Source: Bifidobacterium phasiani (GTDB taxonomy: Bacteria > Actinomycetota > Actinomycetes > Actinomycetales > Bifidobacteriaceae). From it: a DNA stretch of 64,000 nucleotides. Positions within the stretch are counted from its first letter, which is position 1. Every line of letters starts with the position of its first letter. The translations under genes were made by a program, and so were the position numbers. Shown here piece after piece: positions 21,053 to 32,381 of this stretch. The notes beneath the pieces were generated by a model, which saw only the letters and a program-made list of their open reading frames with translations, was not told the origin of the DNA and did not search any database. The stretch is from positions 17,210 to 81,209 of the forward strand of contig NZ_JAHBBD010000012.1 of assembly GCF_019331775.1 (NCBI RefSeq), given 5' to 3'.

Positions 21053-21058
21053 TAGGCT
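21053..21058 (+). promoter_or_regulatory. -10 box of a leaderless transcript (TAGGCT)
   Basis: TAGGCT is placed exactly 7 nt before the ATG at 21066. This spacing decides in favour of that start over the in-frame ATG at 21027. Confidence 0.55.
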
Positions 21059-21065
21059 GGGAGCC

Positions 21066-24000
21066 ATGAACGGACATGACGATGTATGGCACGCCCTCGA
21101 CCTGCTGTTCGAAGGCGACGACGCGGCGGCACGGCCGCTGGTGGTGGCGGGCGTTCCCCGATGCGGAAAGACCCGGTTCGCCTATGCGGCGCTGCTGCGT
21201 GGGCTGCGCGCATTCGGGGATGCGAACGCCGTGATGACCGTGTCCGGACGCGTCATGGCCGACGAGCTGGGCAACCGCGTCATCAGGGAGGTCGGCGCAT
21301 CGTCGAAGGCAAGGCCGGTGACGACCTTGTCGGCGCTGGCGTTCGGTGTGATCGCGGATTCGCGTGCGGCCACCGGGGACCCTGCCCCCAGGCTGCTGAA
21401 CGGCGCCGAACAGGATGCGCTGCTGCGCCAGGTGGTGGCCGTGCATGTGGGCCACGTCCGTTCGGGGGACATGTGCGGCACCTGCTTGTTGCTGCGGGAC
21501 TATTTCGCCGATGACGACTGGGCCGACACCGTCGTCGCCGAGGACTCGGACCGTGCCGACGCGACGGCGCTCGCGATGTTCGAACGCGGCATATCCTCGG
21601 AGTTCGTCGCCCAGCTCCGGGACATGCTGGCGCGCATCAACGAGCTCGGCGCCTCGTTCTCCGGTGAGGAGACGCTGATCCGCACGCTGCGTGGCCTGCC
21701 TCGGGATACGCAACGATTGGAGCTGCAATGGAGGCTGGCGTTCGCGTTGCGCCGGGAATACGTGGAGTCCATCGCACGCCACTATCCCGGCGAGTACCGG
21801 CTGGACGCGTCGCGGCTGCTGGTCGAAGGGGCCGCCATGCTCGGGCGGAGCGCCGCGGCGGGACGCGGCGGGGCAGTCGTGCTGCCCGCATTGCTGGTGG
21901 TCGATGATTTCCAGGACACGACGCTGGCCGGCCTGCGTTTTCTGGAGGCCCTGTCGGCGTCCGGCGTGCGGCTGGTGCTCATCGGCAATCCGGACGAAGC
22001 CGTGCAGACGTTCCGCGGATCGTATCCGGAATATCTGTTCGCCCGGGCGCAGTCCGGTCCGCTCGGCGCCCGGCTGTACCGGCTCCCCGAACATGATGCG
22101 GGCGATGGCGGCCGCGCCGACGCGCGGCATGGCGAGTCACGCATGCGGGGCCATACGTATCGTGACGTAATCGCCGCCCGGGTGTCGCTGTCGATCCCCT
22201 CTCCCGAGGACGAGCCGCTTCCGATCGCCGAGCGTGCGTGGAAGCTGCCGCGGTACGAGGGCGCGCTTCCAATCGCGCGGTTGGCGCCGGACTCCCCGCT
22301 GCCCGGGGACGGCAGTGTGGCGACCGCGCTGTATCGGTCGGCGCGCGAGGAACTGGATGACGTGGTGTGGCGCATCAAACGCCTGCACCTTGACGCGCGC
22401 GTGGACTGGAACGACATGGCGGTCATCGCGCACGACAACGCGACGGTGCGCACGTTCGGCGAGCGGCTGCGGCATGACGGCGTGCCGGTGCGCTACTCGT
22501 CGGTGAATCGTCCGCTGAAGGACGAACCATTCGTCCAAGGGCTGTTCGCGTTGATCGAGCTGGCTCGACTGCGCCACCAGGGGATTGCCGGCGTGGCGAT
22601 GCCGCTGGCTGCGATCGCGGCCTACGTGCGCACGCGGGTCGCGTCGCTGATGGGCAGTCCGCTGGTCACGACCGGAAGCCGCCCCGGGGAGGGGCGGACC
22701 GCGCGGCTGGAGCCGGTCTCGTCCGCGATGGGCGCATTGGCGTCGCTGGCGGATATCGTCATGGAATCCGCCGGCGATGGCACGGCTCCCGAACCGGGGG
22801 GTACAGAGCCGGGCGATCCGCCGTCGGAGGGCCGCCTGGCGCGTCTGGTCGCATCGTGGAACGACCTACGGGCGTCGGTGGAGCACGACCGGGACCGGGG
22901 ACAGGACCGGAACGACGGTGTCTCCGTGGCCATTGACGACAGCCGCATCAGCGAGACCGCGGCGGTCGGGGACGACCTGCCGTTCGGCGAGGATGCACTG
23001 TATGTGATGCTGGTTTTCGATGATGCGTCGGCACCGGCGTCCGAGGTGCTCGACGCCATCGACGCGGTGCTCGGCCGTGATCCGCAGGGCAGGGCGTTCG
23101 CCCGGCTATGGCGTCTCGTCGCGTCCGTCGACGACGGGCTGGGGCGGCTCACCTCCGAGGAGCCCCGGTACGCGCTGGCGGTCGCTTGGGACGCCGCGGG
23201 CGTGGCCTCGGCATGGCAGCGCACGGCGCTGTCGAACACGCCCGAAGGACGCGCGGCGAACGACCGGCTTGACGCGGCCATGCGTCTGTTCCAGATCGCC
23301 GAGGGGGCGGCGACCGGGCAGGACATCGTCTCGTTCATGGCGCAGGTGCGCGCGATGGAGATCGAGGCCGATTCGCTTGCGCACGTCGGTCCCGTGGAAC
23401 AGGCGGTGACGTTGACCACACCGGCCGGGGCGGCCGGCAGACACTGGCGTTATGTCTGGCTTCCCGCGCTCCAGCAGGGTGTCTGGCCGAATCTCGCGGA
23501 ACGCAGCACGCTGTTCGGCGGCGAGGACCTCGCCGACATCATGCTTCGGGGCACGATACCCGACCATGACCGGGCCGGGCATGACAACAGGCTGTCCACA
23601 GTGCTGTCCAGCGAGAAGAAAGGACTGCTGGTCGCGCTCACCCGGGCCGATGACGTCGTCACCGTCAGCGCCGTGTGGAACGACGACACGGTTCCCTCGG
23701 ATTTCCTGTTCGGCTATGTCCCCGAACGATTCGAGCGTCAACGGGATGGCGTCCGATTCGCCACGGTGGGTGCGCTTCCGGAGCGTCACGACGGCAAGGT
23801 GCCCGACGGACCGTCCGGCGCAGCGCCGGACGGTGGGGCGGACACCGGCAGAGCGGAGCGGGACGGCGACCATGGCGGCCTCGATGCCGACCCCCGTGGC
23901 CTGGTCGCCGCCGCCCGCGTGGCACTGGCCCGGCACGGGGCCGACTCGGCGCAGGGCATGGACGCGGCGCGGGCATTGGCGTTGCTGGCCCGTCACGGGC

Positions 24001-25298
24001 TGCCGTCCGCGAATCCTCGTCGATGGAACTTCGTGCGGACGCCGGCGGCCACGGCGGCGACGGAACCATCCGCGACCGAAACCGTGGAGCCGTCATCCCA
24101 TGCCCCGGTCGCGGTGCTGTCGCCGTCGTCCGTCGACAGCATCTGGGCGTGCCCGGTGTGCTGGACGATCGAGAACCGCTGCGCGGGCCCCCGGGCCGGG
24201 TCGGTGAGCACATCCTTCGGCACATTGATTCACGCCGTGGCCCAGCAGGGCAGCGAGGAAGGACTGGACCTGCCCGGGTATATGGCGGACGCGGCCCCGC
24301 AGCAACGCGTGGATGCGATCACCGATCGGCTGATGGCGATCTACGGGGCGCTGCGACGCGACCCGTCGGCCGCCGCCGACCCGGAGCAACGCTTCGAGGC
24401 GACGCGCAGGGACCGCGCCGCCCGCGAGGTGCTGACCAACATCGCCACGTATTTCGCCAATGGACATCGCGACGGATACCATAGCGGCAACGCGAAGCTG
24501 TTCGCCGTCGGCACATTGGACCGAGTCGAATGCGAGCGGCAGTTCTCCGCCCGGTTCGGCCTCGACGACATCCTGCGGCGGTATAACGCGCTGCCCGGTG
24601 TCGACCCGATCGGGAGCGGCGAGCTGCTCGCCATGATGGGCTCATTGGTCGGCGGCTGGCCCGAAGGGATGTCCGAGGATCTCATAATACGGCTGTCCGG
24701 CACCATCGATCGGCTGGAGCACCGCCATCTCGGCGACGGCACCGCAACGGTCAGGCTGATCGACTACAAGACCGGCCGGGCCAGGAACGCGCGATACATG
24801 GTGAACAACCTGCAGCTGGTGTGCTATCAGCTGGGCCTGGCATTCTCCGATGCACAGCCGGATACGTCCACCGGCTCGCCACGCATCACGCAGAGCGACC
24901 TGTTCTACGTGGCGGAGAAAGACAGCCCCGCCAGCTTCTACGGCGCCGAAGGCGCCTTCCAGCCGCCCCTGTTCGCCGGCGAGAGCCTGAATGCGGATTC
25001 GTTCACCCCGCGTTCCCGTCTGAAGGCCGAGGCGGCGCTGGATGTTCCGGAACTGCCGGACATGGCCCCCGAGGGCGTGAGCCGGCACGCATGGGACCAA
25101 TTGCTGTCGTTGCGCGGTACCCAGGCGGTCTGGGCCCTGACCATGATCGCCAGGGTGTTCTACGCCGGCGCCGCGAGCCGGTCCATGACCCTGACGGCCC
25201 ATCCCACCCCCGACCATATCAAGTCCTGCCGGCTGAAGCCGGTATGCCCGGCCTGCGCCGGACAGATCAGCACCGTGTTCGAAATGAGGCAGTCATGA
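21066..25298 (+). CDS. adnA: AdnA-like subunit of actinobacterial helicase-nuclease (UvrD-like motor plus PD-(D/E)XK nuclease)
   Basis: A 1410-residue protein that, with AdnB, should resect double-strand DNA breaks for recombinational repair. The UvrD-like motor shows a Walker A variant (AGVPRCGKTR, Lys35), Walker B-type VDDFQD and motif III IGNPDEAVQTFRGS. The end of the helicase region carries a motif VI-like VALTRADD. The C-terminal nuclease has IRLSGTIDRLE followed by IDYKTGRA (Asp1233, Lys1235) and QLVCYQLGL. Cysteines 1029, 1032 and 1039 before and 1388, 1394 and 1397 after the nuclease core could bind an iron-sulphur cluster as in AddB-type nucleases. It overlaps adnB by four bases (ATGA). 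RecBCD genes are absent here, as expected for actinobacteria. Confidence 0.88.
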   Translation: MNGHDDVWHALDLLFEGDDAAARPLVVAGVPRCGKTRFAYAALLRGLRAFGDANAVMTVSGRVMADELGNRVIREVGASSKARPVTTLSALAFGVIADSRAATGDPAPRLLNGAEQDALLRQVVAVHVGHVRSGDMCGTCLLLRDYFADDDWADTVVAEDSDRADATALAMFERGISSEFVAQLRDMLARINELGASFSGEETLIRTLRGLPRDTQRLELQWRLAFALRREYVESIARHYPGEYRLDASRLLVEGAAMLGRSAAAGRGGAVVLPALLVVDDFQDTTLAGLRFLEALSASGVRLVLIGNPDEAVQTFRGSYPEYLFARAQSGPLGARLYRLPEHDAGDGGRADARHGESRMRGHTYRDVIAARVSLSIPSPEDEPLPIAERAWKLPRYEGALPIARLAPDSPLPGDGSVATALYRSAREELDDVVWRIKRLHLDARVDWNDMAVIAHDNATVRTFGERLRHDGVPVRYSSVNRPLKDEPFVQGLFALIELARLRHQGIAGVAMPLAAIAAYVRTRVASLMGSPLVTTGSRPGEGRTARLEPVSSAMGALASLADIVMESAGDGTAPEPGGTEPGDPPSEGRLARLVASWNDLRASVEHDRDRGQDRNDGVSVAIDDSRISETAAVGDDLPFGEDALYVMLVFDDASAPASEVLDAIDAVLGRDPQGRAFARLWRLVASVDDGLGRLTSEEPRYALAVAWDAAGVASAWQRTALSNTPEGRAANDRLDAAMRLFQIAEGAATGQDIVSFMAQVRAMEIEADSLAHVGPVEQAVTLTTPAGAAGRHWRYVWLPALQQGVWPNLAERSTLFGGEDLADIMLRGTIPDHDRAGHDNRLSTVLSSEKKGLLVALTRADDVVTVSAVWNDDTVPSDFLFGYVPERFERQRDGVRFATVGALPERHDGKVPDGPSGAAPDGGADTGRAERDGDHGGLDADPRGLVAAARVALARHGADSAQGMDAARALALLARHGLPSANPRRWNFVRTPAATAATEPSATETVEPSSHAPVAVLSPSSVDSIWACPVCWTIENRCAGPRAGSVSTSFGTLIHAVAQQGSEEGLDLPGYMADAAPQQRVDAITDRLMAIYGALRRDPSAAADPEQRFEATRRDRAAREVLTNIATYFANGHRDGYHSGNAKLFAVGTLDRVECERQFSARFGLDDILRRYNALPGVDPIGSGELLAMMGSLVGGWPEGMSEDLIIRLSGTIDRLEHRHLGDGTATVRLIDYKTGRARNARYMVNNLQLVCYQLGLAFSDAQPDTSTGSPRITQSDLFYVAEKDSPASFYGAEGAFQPPLFAGESLNADSFTPRSRLKAEAALDVPELPDMAPEGVSRHAWDQLLSLRGTQAVWALTMIARVFYAGAASRSMTLTAHPTPDHIKSCRLKPVCPACAGQISTVFEMRQS

Positions 25299-28200
25299 GC
25301 GGAAGCATCGACGGCAACAAGCAACAGGACCGTGTCGTCAACGCGCCGGCGGACGATGACGTGCTGGTCGTCGCCGGCGCGGGGTCGGGCAAGACCTACA
25401 CGATGACGCGACGCATCATCGCGCTGATCCGGCGCGGCGTCGCCCCCGAGCGCATCCTCGGCCTGACGTTCACACGCAAGGCGGCCGGCGAGCTGCTGGA
25501 GCGCGTATCGGCCGCGGTGGCCGAGGACGCCTCCCGGGACGGCGGCGACCGGCTCTTCCTCAAACCGGCGATCTACACCTATGACGCGTTCTTCCAGACC
25601 ATCGTCAGGCAGTACGGCCTGCTGGTGGGCTTCGACCAGAACACGCAGCCGCTCAGCGTGGCCGGCTCCCTGCAGCTCATCAGCAACGTCGTCGAACGGC
25701 ATATCGGCGACATCGTGGATTCCACGGTGGACACCGGATCGTTCGCGGGGCTGACGCAGCACGTGCTGCAGCTGTCGAACGCCATCGGCGGCACGATGAT
25801 CGGCTCGGGCTGCGACAACATCGACGACGCCATAGCCCGCATCCGCGCCTGGGACGGCGCGTTCGCCGCCAGAATCGGCCGGGCCATCGGCGACGAGCAG
25901 GTCCCCGAGTCCCAGCCCAGCATCGGCAGGCGCCCCCGACGCTACAAGAACGTCACCGACGCCGCATGGCAGAACAAGCTGGACGAGTTCCGGACCAGAC
26001 TGCACGACAACTGCCTCTGGCAGTGCGCCCGGATGTTGCGCACGACGGAGAAGCGGGAACTGCTGCTGGGGCTGGTCGCCGAGTACGCCGCCGAGAAGCG
26101 ACGGCTGAACATGGCGGAGTTCAGCGACTTCACCATCGCCGCGTACCAGCTGATCACGCGGTTCCCCTCGATCGGCCGGCGCTACCGCACTCGCTTCAGC
26201 CATGTGCTGCTGGACGAATACCAGGACACCTCGACCACGCAGGCGACGTTGATCGCCGCGCTGTTCCACGCCGGCGACGGGCATGGGGACGAGCGATGCG
26301 CGGTGAACGCGGTGGGTGATCCGTTCCAATCCATCTACGCGTGGCGCGGCGCCAGCCCGGGCGCCTTCCGCATGTTCCAACGGGACTTCGGCATGTCCGC
26401 CGGCGAGCAGCCCTATGCGCTGACCGTCACGCGGCGCAACTCGCGCGTCGTGCTCGAGGCGGCCAACAACCTGACGATGCCGCTGCGGGACGATTCGCCC
26501 CGCCGGCCGAGCAGTTCGCCGATGCACGAGGTCGACGTGGCGCCGTTGGGCAACCTGCCGGATGCGCCGCTCGGCACCATCGGCGTGCTCGGGTACGACA
26601 CCCTCGGCCAGCAGATCGACGGCGTGGTGCGCTTCTGCCGTGAGGCGATCCGAGCGAACAGCCACGCATCGGGCGACGGCCACCGCGGCACCGTGGCCGT
26701 GCTGTTCCGCACCAAGCAGCAGATGGCGCGATACCAGCAGGCGCTGGAACAGGCCGGGCTGACCGCATTCGTCGTCGGGTACTCGGCGCTGTTCGAACGC
26801 CCGGAGATACGCGACCTGATGGCGCTGCTCCATGTGGTCGCCGACCACACGGACTCCGCATCGCTGATGAGGCTGCTGGCCACCCCGCGATTCCACCTCG
26901 CCGCCGAGGAGCTGCGGGAGCTGTCCCGCCTGGCTGAGCAGGCGAACTGCGCGGAACAGTTCCGCGCGCTGGTCGAGGCCGGCGTCGCCGACGCGGATGC
27001 GCCTCGGGAGACCTGGGACCGCATCGTCCACGACCACCGCGACATGGTCGGCAACACCGTGTTCCTCGCCGACCTGCTGCAGCGCGACGACTTCGACGAC
27101 ATCGTCGCACGGAGCGCGGCGTTCTCCCGGGAGTCTCTGGACGGCGTGCGCCGTATGGGCGCCATGCTGCGCGACGTCCGTTCCGCGGTGGGGCGGCCGC
27201 TGGCGGACGTGGTACGGACGGCCGTGCAGGCGCTCGACCTGGACATCGACACCGTGGTCGCCCAGGCGCTGCGCGGCGATGACGCCCCGGTGAACCCGAC
27301 CGTGGCGCACATGCCGATGGACGGCATCATCGATCTGGTCGATACGTATGCGAGCGAGATCGCCGCCGACAGCACGCCGACGTTGCGCGGGTTCGTGTCA
27401 TGGACCGATGCGCTCGACAGCGTCGAGGACGAGGCGATGAACATGCGCGACGACCGTGCGGACGTCGAGCTGATGACCATCCACCAGTCCAAGGGGCTCG
27501 AATGGGACGCCGTCGCCGTGGTGGACATGGCCGACGGCGTGTTCCCCAGCAAGCAGGGGGACAACCTCCACATCGCATGCGACGAGGATCGCGCCGGCGG
27601 ATTGGACGAGCACGGCGTCTGGCACGCCCCGGAATACCGGGAGACCGCGAAGAGCTGGCTGGAGGTCCCGACCGCGGTGCCCGTCCCGGTGCGCGTCGAC
27701 GCCGCGATACTGCCGCAGTTCCCGCACGACGCGCCGGTCGGCGGCGATCCGGTGGCGGCATTGTCCGCCCTGGACGATGTCGAGCAGATCGACGACGAGG
27801 TGTTCGGATCCATGCGGCAGTTCGGCGACGGCGTGGACGACGTGGATCCCGACGGCTGGTACCTGACGCAGCAGGAGGAATACGGCCGGCGACTGCACGC
27901 CGACGAGCGGCGCATCGCCTACGTGGCGTTGACCCGCGCCCGGCACGACGCGCTGCTCACCTTCTGCCGGACCGGCGAGGAGAGCCGCGACCCGGCCCTG
28001 GCGCATGGCGCCGCGCGACGGGCGTCGAACTTCTGGCAGGAGGTGCATGACTCGATGCACGCCCGGCGGGACGCGACGCACGAACCCACCAACATCGATG
28101 CGGACGTCAGGGGCCGCATCGCGCAGGACATCGACGCCTACAGGGCCGCCGTCGCGCGGGCCTCGCAGGACGCCGAGGACGGTGACGGCGTCGTGGTCGA

Positions 28201-29299
28201 TACGCTGCCGCCGCTGCCCGAGGGGTTCTGCGCCGGGGAGCGCGCGCAGGACTATATGAACGCGATCGTCGGCGATGCCTGGATGACGCCGATTCCGGAT
28301 CGTGCCGGCGATACCGGCCTGGCTTGGCCGGCGACCTTGAGCGAACCGGTCATGCGGCGCCTGCAGGACGGCGCACGGGCGGTGCTGGCTCTGCTGGATG
28401 GCGATGGACGGGAATCCGACGAGCGGACGGCGGGCACGGATTCCGGAGCCGACGGCATCGAACGGGAACACGGGTTGCTGGCCCTCACCCGCATGGTGGT
28501 GGACGACGCCGATCTGATGCACGGGGTTCTGGAAGGCGAGGCACTGGACCGCGTGGTCAGGGAACGGGCACGGCGCATCATCGGCGGGCGTCGCCAAAGC
28601 GTGACCAGCCTGCAGGCGATCGCCGGCGGGCTGAGCGACAGGGAGGAACGCTCATACTGGCGCGGCATCGTGCGGCCCGTGCCCAGCGTCGCCTCGCCGG
28701 CGGCCGAGTCGGGCACGATCTTCCACGCATGGGCGCAACGGTTCATCATGGCGGCGCGCGGCGATGCGGATGCGGAACACGGCGGCATCCTCAGCCGTCG
28801 TGCGATGCTGGAGGACCTGCGGCGGGCCGAAGCATCCGCCTCGGATAATCCGGGCGTGCCTCGGAACGATCTTCTCGTCTGGCAGCGCCGGCTCGCCGAC
28901 TCGCGGTGGGCATCGCGGGATCCGGCGTGGGCCGAACGCCAGATCGTCGCGTCCATACCGCAGCTGAACGGCGCCATCGTGAACGGCAAGCTCGATGCGG
29001 TGTTCTTCGGCGGCCTGGATGACGGCGAGGACGTCACACGCTATACGATCGTCGACTGGAAGACCGGCCGTCGTCCCGGCAGGCAGGCGGACGCGGAGCG
29101 CAAGCTCGTCCAGCTCGACCTGTACCGGCTGCTGCTGTCGTCGATCGAAGGCATCCCGCTGGACAGCATCGACGCGACGCTCTACTATCTGAGTGAACCC
29201 GACGAGAGCAGGCGAGAGCTTCGCGCGCGGGAGAAAACGGAACAGGAGATCCTTGACGAGCTGCATCGCGGCATCCCCGAGCAATCCGACGATGACTGA
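25295..29299 (+). CDS. adnB: AdnB-like subunit of actinobacterial helicase-nuclease
   Basis: A 1334-residue UvrD/PcrA-like helicase fused to a RecB-type nuclease. Visible motifs in order: AGAGSGKT (Lys33), FTRKAAGEL (Ia), LLDEYQDTS (II), VGDPFQSIYAWRGA (III), IHQSKGLEWDAV (V) and VALTRARHD (VI). The C-terminal nuclease follows with GKLDAVFF, IVDWKTGRRPG and QLDLYRLL, a complete catalytic set. In mycobacterial AdnAB this subunit is the main motor, and both subunits cut one strand each. The canonical Walker A here against the variant in AdnA agrees with that division of labour. Start is fixed by the ATGA overlap with adnA. Confidence 0.9.
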   Translation: MSGSIDGNKQQDRVVNAPADDDVLVVAGAGSGKTYTMTRRIIALIRRGVAPERILGLTFTRKAAGELLERVSAAVAEDASRDGGDRLFLKPAIYTYDAFFQTIVRQYGLLVGFDQNTQPLSVAGSLQLISNVVERHIGDIVDSTVDTGSFAGLTQHVLQLSNAIGGTMIGSGCDNIDDAIARIRAWDGAFAARIGRAIGDEQVPESQPSIGRRPRRYKNVTDAAWQNKLDEFRTRLHDNCLWQCARMLRTTEKRELLLGLVAEYAAEKRRLNMAEFSDFTIAAYQLITRFPSIGRRYRTRFSHVLLDEYQDTSTTQATLIAALFHAGDGHGDERCAVNAVGDPFQSIYAWRGASPGAFRMFQRDFGMSAGEQPYALTVTRRNSRVVLEAANNLTMPLRDDSPRRPSSSPMHEVDVAPLGNLPDAPLGTIGVLGYDTLGQQIDGVVRFCREAIRANSHASGDGHRGTVAVLFRTKQQMARYQQALEQAGLTAFVVGYSALFERPEIRDLMALLHVVADHTDSASLMRLLATPRFHLAAEELRELSRLAEQANCAEQFRALVEAGVADADAPRETWDRIVHDHRDMVGNTVFLADLLQRDDFDDIVARSAAFSRESLDGVRRMGAMLRDVRSAVGRPLADVVRTAVQALDLDIDTVVAQALRGDDAPVNPTVAHMPMDGIIDLVDTYASEIAADSTPTLRGFVSWTDALDSVEDEAMNMRDDRADVELMTIHQSKGLEWDAVAVVDMADGVFPSKQGDNLHIACDEDRAGGLDEHGVWHAPEYRETAKSWLEVPTAVPVPVRVDAAILPQFPHDAPVGGDPVAALSALDDVEQIDDEVFGSMRQFGDGVDDVDPDGWYLTQQEEYGRRLHADERRIAYVALTRARHDALLTFCRTGEESRDPALAHGAARRASNFWQEVHDSMHARRDATHEPTNIDADVRGRIAQDIDAYRAAVARASQDAEDGDGVVVDTLPPLPEGFCAGERAQDYMNAIVGDAWMTPIPDRAGDTGLAWPATLSEPVMRRLQDGARAVLALLDGDGRESDERTAGTDSGADGIEREHGLLALTRMVVDDADLMHGVLEGEALDRVVRERARRIIGGRRQSVTSLQAIAGGLSDREERSYWRGIVRPVPSVASPAAESGTIFHAWAQRFIMAARGDADAEHGGILSRRAMLEDLRRAEASASDNPGVPRNDLLVWQRRLADSRWASRDPAWAERQIVASIPQLNGAIVNGKLDAVFFGGLDDGEDVTRYTIVDWKTGRRPGRQADAERKLVQLDLYRLLLSSIEGIPLDSIDATLYYLSEPDESRRELRAREKTEQEILDELHRGIPEQSDDD

Positions 29300-29495
29300 C
29301 GGCGTTCGACGATCGTCGGCGTCGGGCGGCGTTCGACGACCGATGACGGTCGGTGGGCAGGTACGGCGGGTGGCCGCGACGGCGTGGCTGAAATGCGCCA
29401 TGTCGGCCTGACGGGGATGCGCGGGTCTCGGACTGCACGTGTGGGCGGGCGCACGTGAACGGACATCGCACCTGCGAGGAAAGGAACCGGATACG

Positions 29496-30188
29496 ATGAC
29501 GACCACGACGATGACGACCGGAGCGGCGACACGCGGCGACGACCGCCACGGAGTCGTCTACCGACCGATGGCATGGGAGGACGTCGATGCGATCGTCGAG
29601 GAGTACGAGCGGACATGGGGTTTCGGCACGCCCGAGTCGGCGCTGTTGTCCCGACATTTCGTCATGCACTACCTGGCGCCGGCGTCGCGCGGCGACATCG
29701 CCGAACGCGACGGCCGGTTCATGGGCGTGACGCTGACACGCGTGGCCGGGCTGCCGGCGGCGTTCCCCGAAGCGCAGGCGGAACTGGGCCGGATCGACGA
29801 CCGGATTCGCGCGAGCGTTCCCGACACCCGTCACCTGGATGGTGCGCTGCACTGGCACGCGGTCGAGGAGGAGATGGAACGCGACAGCGGCGTCGAGGCG
29901 ACCGCGCAGGGCGAGATCGAGCTGTTCCTGGTGTCCGCGGACGCGCGCGGCCACGGCGTCGGCGGTACGCTGTGGCGCCGTGCGCTGGCGTACCTCGGCG
30001 CGTGCGGCGTCGAACGGTACTATCTGCACACCGATTCGTCGTGCGACGTGGGCTTCTACGACCATCAGGGATTGGAATGCGTCGCCGAGCGGTACGCCGC
30101 CGACCATCCCGAGGACCACGACATGATGGGCGACATCTTCATCTACGAGGGCGCCGTGCCGCGTCCGGCGCCGACCGGGGCGCGCTGA
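29496..30188 (+). CDS. GNAT-family N-acetyltransferase
   Basis: A 230-residue protein with the GNAT acetyl-CoA fold. VEATAQGEIELFLVSADARG (beta4) is followed by the pyrophosphate-binding loop ARGHGVGGTLWRRALAYL and a C-terminal strand with CDVGFYDHQGLECV. The substrate cannot be told from sequence. The start at 29496 follows AGGAAAGGA by about 11 nt, and the Thr-rich first residues are not conserved-looking. It stands alone between adnB and the dap genes, with about 200 bases before it that hold no gene. Confidence 0.82.
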   Translation: MTTTTMTTGAATRGDDRHGVVYRPMAWEDVDAIVEEYERTWGFGTPESALLSRHFVMHYLAPASRGDIAERDGRFMGVTLTRVAGLPAAFPEAQAELGRIDDRIRASVPDTRHLDGALHWHAVEEEMERDSGVEATAQGEIELFLVSADARGHGVGGTLWRRALAYLGACGVERYYLHTDSSCDVGFYDHQGLECVAERYAADHPEDHDMMGDIFIYEGAVPRPAPTGAR

Positions 30189-31391
<1,203 letters not shown>

Positions 31392-31462
31392 CCCGGCCGG
31401 CGGGGCGCATCCGGCGGCCCGGCCCCTTGTCGCGGGCCGGATTCCGCGTCCCGCCCGCGAAG

Positions 31463-31468
31463 TACCTT
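31463..31468 (+). promoter_or_regulatory. -10 box of a leaderless transcript (TACCTT)
   Basis: TACCTT lies 7 nt before the dapA ATG at 31476 and no Shine-Dalgarno sequence is present. dapA may therefore be transcribed separately from dapB as a leaderless mRNA. Confidence 0.5.
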
Positions 31469-31475
31469 TGAGACT

Positions 31476-32381
31476 ATGAGTGACGGTTCCATGCATCTCC
31501 TTGATCCGGCGCCGTTCGGGCGCATCATCCCGGCCATGATCACGCCGATGACATCCGATGGATCCATCGACTACGACACCGCGCAGCGCTTGGCGAAGCA
31601 GCTGGTTCTCGACGGCGCCGACGGCATTCTCGTGAACGGCACGACCGGCGAATCCCCGGTCACCCACATGGACGAGAAGGTCGACCTGGTCCGCGCCGTC
31701 AAGGAGGCCGTGGACGTGCCGGTCATCTCCGGCGCGGGCTCGAACGACACCGTGCATTCCGTGCGCATGGCCGAGCAGACGCAGGAGGCCGGCGCCGACG
31801 CGGTGCTCGTCGTCGCCCCGTACTACTCGCGCCCCTCGCAGGAGGGCATCTTCCGGCATTACCGCGCGGTGAACGCCTCCGCGGACAAGCCGATCATCGT
31901 CTACGACGTGCCCGGCCGCACCGGCGTGCGCATCCAGCTGGAGACCTACTGCCGCCTCGCCGAACTCGACCACGTCAGCGCCGTCAAGGACGCGACCGGC
32001 GACATCGCCGGCGCGGTGCGCAAGCGCATGGAGACCGGCCTGGACTGGTACTCCGGCGACGACGGCCTGTTCCTGCCGTTCCTGTCCGTGGGCGCGGTGG
32101 GCGTGATCTCGGTGATCGCCCATGCCGCCGCGGGCTCGATGCGCGACCTGGCCACGGCGTTCGACCGGGGCGACATCCACACGGCCCAGCGCATCGCCGT
32201 GAGCCTGGCACCGCTGGTGGAGGCGCTGAACGGCAACGGATTCCAGGCGGTCATGGCCAAGGCCTCGCTCAAGGTGCGCGGCCTGCTCGACGACACCTCG
32301 ATGCGCCTGCCGAACGTCGGCCCCGGACCGGATGAGATCGCCCGGGCCGAACGCGGCATGCGCGAGGCCGGGCTGCTCTAG
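31476..32381 (+). CDS. dapA: 4-hydroxy-tetrahydrodipicolinate synthase
   Basis: A 301-residue TIM-barrel aldolase that condenses pyruvate with aspartate semialdehyde, the first committed step to diaminopimelate and lysine. The Schiff-base lysine is Lys171 in VSAVKDATGD. GTTGES near residues 51-56 binds the pyruvate carboxylate, and APYYSRPSQ (Tyr116/Tyr117) carries the proton-relay tyrosine. The order dapB-dapA-rnj is common in actinobacteria. No ribosome-binding site is visible, and the start is supported by the leaderless spacing. Confidence 0.97.
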   Translation: MSDGSMHLLDPAPFGRIIPAMITPMTSDGSIDYDTAQRLAKQLVLDGADGILVNGTTGESPVTHMDEKVDLVRAVKEAVDVPVISGAGSNDTVHSVRMAEQTQEAGADAVLVVAPYYSRPSQEGIFRHYRAVNASADKPIIVYDVPGRTGVRIQLETYCRLAELDHVSAVKDATGDIAGAVRKRMETGLDWYSGDDGLFLPFLSVGAVGVISVIAHAAAGSMRDLATAFDRGDIHTAQRIAVSLAPLVEALNGNGFQAVMAKASLKVRGLLDDTSMRLPNVGPGPDEIARAERGMREAGLL

